Of a stretch of 64,000 bases of DNA, positions 58,428-64,000 are shown piece by piece. This DNA is from Deltaproteobacteria bacterium. Its GTDB lineage: Bacteria > Myxococcota_A > Polyangia > Polyangiales > Ga0077539. The notes under the pieces are model-generated. The model was given only the letters and a program-made list of their open reading frames with translations. It did not search any database and was not told where the DNA came from. The position numbers were made by a program, and so were the translations under genes. The DNA is taken from the NCBI GenBank assembly GCA_030694465.1, contig JAUXYJ010000062.1:26370-90369 (forward strand). The letters are read 5' to 3'. Numbering within the stretch: position 1 is the first letter of the stretch; every line of letters starts with the position of its first letter.

Positions 58428-59206
58428 GCGAGCGCGGGCTGTGCGCGCTCTCGTTGGTCTTCGAGGGACCGATGCAGAGCTACGGAGCGAGCGCGGTGGG
58501 CAAAGATCGCCCCACCGAGGACGCGCCGACCAAGAGCGCTGTGCTGGGGCTCTTGGGGGCCGCGCTGGGCATCGCGCGTGACGACGTCCAAGCGTTGGTC
58601 GCGCTCGATCGCGCGTTTGATCTGGTGGTGCGTGTCGACCGGCCTGGCGACCTGCTCGACGACTACCACACGTCGTTGGACGTCCCCTGGATCGACGGCG
58701 GAGGGATCTACAGGCACGCTGAGATCACCCGGCGGAGGTACCTGTGTGGGGCGAGGTTTACCCTGTGGTTGGTGTCGACCGCGGCGAGCGAGCAGTTGTT
58801 GGCTACGTGGCACGATGCGCTGCGCTATCCGCGGTATGCGCCGGTGCTGGGGCGTCGTGGGTGTCCTCCGGGGGCTCCGACGGTGGGACCCGTGTTTGCG
58901 CTGGTCCGAGCGGCCACGTGGCGCGAGCTGGTGGGCACGGTGGCGCTGGACGACGCGAGCCTGCGTGACGCTAGCTTTCGCAGAGACACGACGTGGGCGG
59001 TGCATGTCGACGAGTCGCTGTGTAGCGGCGAGGACGTGCGTGGGCATCGCAAGCTCATTCGGCGCGACCGGCTGGTGGGGCCAGGGAAGCGGATGTTTTA
59101 TGACCGCACGGTGCGGGTGTTTGCGTGGTCGCCGAGCGAGGCATCGCGAGACGCACGAAGTGACTCGCCGGGACGTGACACGACGGAGGGATATTTCGAT
59201 GCGTGA
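58424..59206 (+). CDS. cas5: Cascade subunit Cas5e/CasD
   Basis: LSLVFEGPMQSYGASAVGKDRPTEDAPTKSAVLGLLGAALGI. Confidence 0.93.
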   Translation: MSERGLCALSLVFEGPMQSYGASAVGKDRPTEDAPTKSAVLGLLGAALGIARDDVQALVALDRAFDLVVRVDRPGDLLDDYHTSLDVPWIDGGGIYRHAEITRRRYLCGARFTLWLVSTAASEQLLATWHDALRYPRYAPVLGRRGCPPGAPTVGPVFALVRAATWRELVGTVALDDASLRDASFRRDTTWAVHVDESLCSGEDVRGHRKLIRRDRLVGPGKRMFYDRTVRVFAWSPSEASRDARSDSPGRDTTEGYFDA

Positions 59207-59954
59207 TGGCTATCTCTCGAAGGTCACGTTGAGCCCACGGAGGGGTGAGCACGCGTGGATGAAATTGCGGGATCTCTACGACGTTCACCAGGCGATTTGG
59301 GCCGCGTTTGCGGGCGGTGAGCCAGGAGCCCAGGCGCCGTTTTTGTTTCGCGCGGACCCGGTGCGCGAGGGGGACGTGATGGTGATGCGAGCGCTGGTTC
59401 AGAGCGTGCGCGTGCCGGACTGGGCTGCGTTGGGGGACTCGGTGACCTCGGTCGAGGGGCCCAAGTCTCGTGACGACGCGTGGTGGGACGCGCACGCGCA
59501 GAAGGGCGCCGTGCTGCGGTTCTTTTTGCGGGCCAACACGACGCAGTCGGTGCGCGATGGGCATGGCGACGACCCCAAGCCCTTGGTCCCAGGCGGGCCT
59601 CGGACGCGCGGAAAACGTGTAGCGCTTGAGGGCGAGCAAGCGCAGCTCGATTGGTTTGCCCGTCGCGCCGCGGGCTGCGGGTTTGCGCTGTGTCAGCGAG
59701 AGATCGTGGTCAAGCGCAGGGACGGCAGCGTGCTCTCGGCGCACCATGAGCCCGAGCTGCGGACGAGCAACGTGCGGGTGTGGCGTTGGGCTGCGGGCGA
59801 GGGCAAGCGCTTTGCGTCGCACCAGGGTGTGGACTTTGAGGGCCTGCTTGAGGTCACCGATCAGGCGCTGCTGCGTCGCGCGGTGCAAGACGGGATTGGG
59901 CCTGCAAAGTCCATGGGCTTTGGGATGCTCTCGTTGGCGAGGCACGTGGGCTGA
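59199..59954 (+). CDS. cas6e: crRNA endonuclease Cas6e/CasE
   Basis: MRDGYLSKVTLSPRRGEHAWMKLRDLYDVHQAIWAAFAG; C-terminal GIGPAKSMGFGMLSLARHVG; RBS-like ggaggg upstream of the ATG. Confidence 0.92.
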   Translation: MRDGYLSKVTLSPRRGEHAWMKLRDLYDVHQAIWAAFAGGEPGAQAPFLFRADPVREGDVMVMRALVQSVRVPDWAALGDSVTSVEGPKSRDDAWWDAHAQKGAVLRFFLRANTTQSVRDGHGDDPKPLVPGGPRTRGKRVALEGEQAQLDWFARRAAGCGFALCQREIVVKRRDGSVLSAHHEPELRTSNVRVWRWAAGEGKRFASHQGVDFEGLLEVTDQALLRRAVQDGIGPAKSMGFGMLSLARHVG

Positions 59955-60772
59955 TGGAGCGGCTGCCGTACAAAGAGCGCGAGCCGTTCTTGCATCTTCG
60001 GTATGGCAGGCTGGACGTCAAAGACAACGCGCTGGTGCTCGAGGACAAGAAGGGCACGCGGATGCAGATCCCGGCGGGGGCGATCGCTTCGCTGATGCTT
60101 GAGCCGGGGATGGTCGTGACGCACGCGGCGGTGAAGCTGTGTGCCGAAGAAGACTGTCTTATGATCTGGTGTGGCGAGGGCGGCGTGAGGTTCTATGCGA
60201 CCGGTGCGCCGGGGGGGGCGCGGTCGGACAAGCTGCTGTTTCAGCTCGGGCTGTCGCAGGACCCGAAGAAGCGGCTGATGGTGGTCCGCGAGATGTTTCG
60301 CAGGCGATTCGGCGAGGATGGCCCGGACCGACGCAGCGTAGAGCAGCTTCGAGGGCTCGAAGGTGCGCGAGTGCGCGAGCAGTACCAGAAGCTCGCGGAC
60401 GCGCACGGGGTTGTGTGGCGGGGGCGCAACTACGACACGAGCAAGTGGCTCGCGGGCGACGAGATCAACCGTGCGATCAGCGCGGCCAACGCGTGCGTGT
60501 ATGGCGTGAGCGAGGCGGCGATTTTGGTGGCGGGTTACTCGCCGGCGATTGGCTTTTTGCACAGCGGGCGGCCGCTGAGTTTTGTGTACGACGTGGCGGA
60601 CTTGTACAAGTTTGAGCTGAGTGTTCCGGTGGCGTTTGCGGTGGTGGCCGAGCGCAAGCACAAGGACATTGAGGGGGCGGTGAGGCGACGGCTGCGCGAT
60701 GTCTTTAAGGCGCAGCGGATCATGGCGAAGATCATCCCTGACATCGAGAACATCTTGGGGGTCGCCGAGTAA
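59954..60772 (+). CDS. cas1: CRISPR integrase Cas1 (type I-E)
   Basis: MERLPYKEREPFLHLRYGRLDV; NRAISAANACVYGVSEAAILVAGYSPAIGFLHSGRPLSFVYDVADLYK. Confidence 0.95.
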   Translation: MERLPYKEREPFLHLRYGRLDVKDNALVLEDKKGTRMQIPAGAIASLMLEPGMVVTHAAVKLCAEEDCLMIWCGEGGVRFYATGAPGGARSDKLLFQLGLSQDPKKRLMVVREMFRRRFGEDGPDRRSVEQLRGLEGARVREQYQKLADAHGVVWRGRNYDTSKWLAGDEINRAISAANACVYGVSEAAILVAGYSPAIGFLHSGRPLSFVYDVADLYKFELSVPVAFAVVAERKHKDIEGAVRRRLRDVFKAQRIMAKIIPDIENILGVAE

Positions 60773-60775
60773 GCC

Positions 60776-61150
60776 ATGTGGGTCATCGACCTCGAAAACG
60801 CGCCCGATCGCCTACGCGGAACGCTCTCTCGCTGGGGCGTCGAGGTCCGCGCCGGGCTCTACGTGGGCAGCGCGAGCGGCAGGGTGCGCGACGCGCTCTG
60901 GGAGCTTGTGCGATCCCTGGCGAGCGCCGACACCAGCGCCGTGATGGTGTTTGACGCGAGCGGACCGCAGGGGTTCGAGGCGCGCACGCACGGGCGCAAC
61001 CGTCGCGAGATCGTGGACATGGACGGGCTGTGGCTCGCGCGGTTCGAGCCGGTGCGGGCAGAGTCGTATGAGCCCAGCGTGGATGAGCTCACGGACGACG
61101 CGATGGCGTTTGACCCGGGCGAGATCGAGGCGGGCTACCTTGAGCCGTGA
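60776..61150 (+). CDS. cas2: Cas2e
   Basis: MWVIDLENAPDRLRGTLSRWGVEVRAGLYVGSASGRVRDALWELV; directly downstream of cas1. Confidence 0.92.
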   Translation: MWVIDLENAPDRLRGTLSRWGVEVRAGLYVGSASGRVRDALWELVRSLASADTSAVMVFDASGPQGFEARTHGRNRREIVDMDGLWLARFEPVRAESYEPSVDELTDDAMAFDPGEIEAGYLEP

Positions 61151-61177
61151 GGGCCGCGGGGCGCGGGAGGGTGGGTC

Positions 61178-61373
61178 GTGGGCGACACGCTGGGCGGTGG
61201 GCGACAGCCGGGGAGCCTTGGGCGACAGCCGGGAGGCCGTGGGCGACACGCAGAACCGTGGGCGACAGGCCAAACAGGCTGTGGGCGACACCGGGGAGGC
61301 GCTGGGCGACACCGGACAGCCCTTGGGCGACACGTGGCGAGCCGTGGGCGACACACGGGGCCGTGGGCGACAG
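61178..61373 (+). repeat. Interspersed motif array: ten TGGGCGACA copies at ~21-bp spacing
   Basis: Copies start at 61179, 61198, 61219, 61240, 61259, 61282, 61303, 61324, 61345, 61364 (steps 19,21,21,19,23,21,21,21,19) separated by variable GC-rich spacers. Confidence 0.85.
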
Positions 61374-61472
61374 GGCGCGGTGCGCAGTGGGGGGTCTTTG
61401 CAGCGTCGCGAAGTTGTGGTGCGATCTGGGGCAAGTCGCGGCGCGGCTGCCGCGGCGGGGAGAGACAACATC

Positions 61473-62393
61473 ATGACGACGAGCAAAAAGCCCGCGACGA
61501 AAGAGTCGTCGGCGGGCAAGGCGGCTGCGGCGAAGGTCGTGGCAAAGAAGGGTTCGACGGCGTCTGGCGGGACGGGAGCTTCGGCGACTGGGCTCATCCG
61601 GGCGTGGGAGGGCGATGTCAACGCGTTGATCGCAAAAGAGAGCACGGAGGTGGTGTCGCTGGGGATTCCGTTCTCGGTCTTTTTAGGCGAGTGCGTGGAC
61701 TGCGCGCGGTTTATCCGCGAGTTTTGGGAGCCTTTGGATGGCGAGCGGCCGGGCTTGGTCTGCGCCGCCAAACCGGGCGACGGAGACGCCTCGTTTAATC
61801 TCCAGACCGCGGACATCATCTTGCGGTTGCACAGCGAGGTCTTGACCGCGCAGACGCAGTACCTGTTGTCGGCCAAGGCGAAGAAGTCCGCAGCGGGGTT
61901 GCTTGAGCGCGCGGCGAAGCTGCTCGACGACATGAGCGCCGCGCTTGAGTGGTACTTTGACGACGGGGTCGAGGACGACAAAGACGCGCAGTTGGGTGCG
62001 GTTCGGGCGGCGCATGACCTGTCGAGCGGGGCGATGGACGTGGTCGCGGCGGCGCTCGAGAGCTACGCGGGGCTGGCCGAAAAGCACATCGATGCGATCG
62101 ACGGGACGCTTGGCTTTGAGCGGGCGTTTGTGGACGAAGCGCGCAAGGTCTCGCGGCAGTTGTTCGAGATGAACAGTGCGCTCGAGAGCAACCCCGAGTC
62201 TGAGGCGGCGCTCAAGCGTCGCAACAAGCTCGTGGCGGCGCTGCGATCGCGGGTGCTGCGGACGCGCAAGGTGGCGCAGCTCGTGTTTCGCGCGCAGCCC
62301 GAGATCGCGCGGCTGGTGACCAGTGCGTACCAGCGGAGGGCTCGCACGGCGCTGCGCCGAAGCGCGGCTGGCGGCGCTCCGAAGGTGACCTGA
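61473..62393 (+). CDS. Unknown 306-aa, mostly alpha-helical protein with Lys/Ala-rich N-terminal tail, between cas2 and the CRISPR array
   Basis: ATG at 61473 preceded by ggggagag; MTTSKKPATKESSAGKAAAAKVVAKKGSTASGG tail then helical body; TGA at 62391-62393. Confidence 0.75.
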   Translation: MTTSKKPATKESSAGKAAAAKVVAKKGSTASGGTGASATGLIRAWEGDVNALIAKESTEVVSLGIPFSVFLGECVDCARFIREFWEPLDGERPGLVCAAKPGDGDASFNLQTADIILRLHSEVLTAQTQYLLSAKAKKSAAGLLERAAKLLDDMSAALEWYFDDGVEDDKDAQLGAVRAAHDLSSGAMDVVAAALESYAGLAEKHIDAIDGTLGFERAFVDEARKVSRQLFEMNSALESNPESEAALKRRNKLVAALRSRVLRTRKVAQLVFRAQPEIARLVTSAYQRRARTALRRSAAGGAPKVT

Positions 62394-62488
62394 TGGCCCC
62401 CGTCTGTGGCACCTTCGGACAGGCCCAAAAGGTCGGTACGAAAATGGTCTTTGAAAAAGTGAAGTGATTTCCGTAACTTCTGGGAAGT
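62394..62488 (+). promoter_or_regulatory. CRISPR leader with candidate promoter (TTGAAA 62451-62456, 17-bp gap, TAACTT 62474-62479)
   Basis: Locally AT-richer stretch (gaaaatggtctttgaaaaagtgaagtgatttccgtaacttc) immediately before the first repeat; short inverted repeat gaagt...acttc. Confidence 0.55.
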
Positions 62489-63983
62489 GTGGTCCCCGCC
62501 TGCGCGGGGATGAGCCGGTCGAGATGACCGCCGAGGTCAGCACGCGCAGGTGGTCCCCGCCTGCGCGGGGATGAGCCGCTTGCCGAGCCAGCAGCGAAAC
62601 GAGCGGCCCCGTGGTCCCCGCCTGCGCGGGGATGAGCCGCCGCGTGGCTGTCCGCGCGCGCACTACTCGCGGTGGTCCCCGCCTGCGCGGGGATGAGCCG
62701 CGGTATAGGACAGTACAGCCAGGTCATGTATGCGTGGTCCCCGCCTGCGCGGGGATGAGCCGACCGGTTACGGCGCGTGGTAGGGCGGTCGTTAGTGGTC
62801 CCCGCCTGCGCGGGGATGAGCCGGTCGACGTCGTGGCGGAGTACGTCATGGCCGAGTGGTCCCCGCCTGCGCGGGGATGAGCCGCAAACGAGGTATCCGG
62901 CGAGCGTTGCATCATCGTGGTCCCCGCCTGCGCGGGGATGAGCCGCTCAGAGTCAAACCCGTAAACGGCGCCCAGTGGTGGTCCCCGCCTGCGCGGGGAT
63001 GAGCCGGCTAACGATCCAATGAGCACGACCGAGACATAGTGGTCCCCGCCTGCGCGGGGATGAGCCGACGTCGACGCGCGCGTGGCGTTGGTCGCGCTGG
63101 TGGTCCCCGCCTGCGCGGGGATGAGCCGTTGGCGAGGGCTTGAGCTTTGGTCTTGTACCTGTGGTCCCCGCCTGCGCGGGGATGAGCCGCATCCTCTTCG
63201 CAGTCTCCGCAAACATGAGCGGTGGTCCCCGCCTGCGCGGGGATGAGCCTGTCCAGCAGATTCATCGCCTCCTGTCCAGCCCGTGGTCCCCGCCTGCGCG
63301 GGGATGAGCCGCTCACAGCCTGGGCTGTGGTGGCTCCTGGAGGGTGGTCCCCGCCTGCGCGGGGATGAGCCGTCGGTGAGCATCGACGGACTCAACGGCG
63401 ACTCGTGGTCCCCGCCTGCGCGGGGATGAGCCAGAATCGTCAGGACGCAGACAGCGCGCTGATTCGGTGGTCCCCGCCTGCGCGGGGATGAGCCGCCTGT
63501 GGTGAGCTCCCAGCGATTCTCCTCAGCGTGGTCCCCGCCTGCGCGGGGATGAGCCAGCCGTGCGCGTTTGGGCCGCACGCTACCGCTCGTGGTCCCCGCC
63601 TGCGCGGGGATGAGCCGCTCAGCGCGCGACGCTGAAAGGGGCCGCGTGTGTGGTCCCCGCCTGCGCGGGGATGAGCCGGAGCTCCGAGAGCACTGCGTTT
63701 TCACTTTCCAGTGGTCCCCGCCTGCGCGGGGATGAGCCGATCAGAGTCAAACCCGTAAACGGCGCCCAGTGGTGGTCCCCGCCTGCGCGGGGATGAGCCG
63801 TGTCGCGACTTCCATGGGACATGGACGAGTTCGTGGTCCCCGCCTGCGCGGGGATGAGCCGAATGACGCCTGATGCGGTCGCAGAATGGAGCAGTGGTCC
63901 CCGCCTGCGCGGGGATGAGCCGGTTCGCAAAACCGGGCAACGGCTAGCGGAGACGTGGTCCCCGCCTGCGCGGGGATGAGCCG
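62489..63983 (+). CRISPR. Type I-E CRISPR array: 25 repeats visible, 29-nt repeat GTGGTCCCCGCCTGCGCGGGGATGAGCCG, 24 complete spacers of 32-33 nt; continues past window end
   Basis: Repeat starts 62489, 62550, 62611, 62672, 62734, 62795, 62856, 62917, 62978, 63039, 63100, 63161, 63222, 63283, 63344, 63405, 63467, 63528, 63589, 63650, 63711, 63772, 63833, 63894, 63955; repeat hairpin CCCCGC/GCGGGG. Confidence 0.99.
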
Positions 63984-64000
63984 GAGCCTAGCACCTTGGA

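Noticed and set aside
61178-61373. Interpretation of the motif array as a second, degenerate CRISPR
   Set aside because: Conserved unit is only 9-10 nt, spacers ~12 nt, no hairpin, unlike the neighbouring 29/32-nt array.
60951-61472. N-terminal extension of the unknown gene through the motif array (AVGDTGEALGDTGQPLGDT)
   Set aside because: It overlaps cas2 out of frame and crosses a repeat array with irregular 19/21/23-bp steps that would not preserve a heptad; a good ATG with RBS-like sequence exists at 61473.
60812-61981. 389-aa minus-strand ORF antisense to cas2, the motif array and the unknown gene
   Set aside because: Long antisense ORFs are common at this GC content; no start context or domain, and the sense-strand genes are convincing.
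62724-63940. Minus-strand ORFs made of SSPRRRGP / LIPAQAGTT / AHPRAGGDH repeats
   Set aside because: Translations of the CRISPR repeat on the wrong strand; classic annotation artefact.
62489-64000. Self-targeting spacers against this window
   Set aside because: No obvious match noticed by eye, but a full both-strand search was not possible; no claim made.
1-64000. Prophage, transposon or integrase genes
   Set aside because: No recognisable transposase, integrase or phage structural protein among the ORFs.

Overview
This is a 64 kb window of a GC-rich, myxobacterium-like chromosome. The lineage is inferred from a MYXO-CTERM-like tail, TSP3 repeats, PEGA/TPR proteins, a Ser/Thr kinase and many secreted lipoproteins. 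The first ~50 kb is mostly ordinary: TPR giants, RNase R, HisS, AroC, an AroK-AroB fusion, SppA, GH31, BtpA, DciA, transporters and secreted proteins. From ~50.9 kb to the window end there is a complete type I-E CRISPR-Cas locus: WYL regulator, cas3, cse1, cse2, cas7, cas5, cas6e, cas1, cas2, a 306-aa helical protein of unknown function, then a leader and at least 25 repeats running off the window. The most interesting points are: (i) the unknown gene between cas2 and the array; (ii) an array of ten TGGGCGACA motifs spaced ~21 bp (about two helical turns) in the cas2/unknown-gene gap, with a related copy upstream of the WYL regulator gene; (iii) two spacers identical except at spacer position 1 (seed), 13 units apart; (iv) three repeats whose last base is not G, each followed by a spacer starting with G, which fits one-nucleotide PAM-processing slippage; (v) a charged low-complexity insertion in Cas7; (vi) two families of short inverted repeats, several copies at convergent gene ends. 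All calls come from reading the sequence and ORF track; no database search was run.
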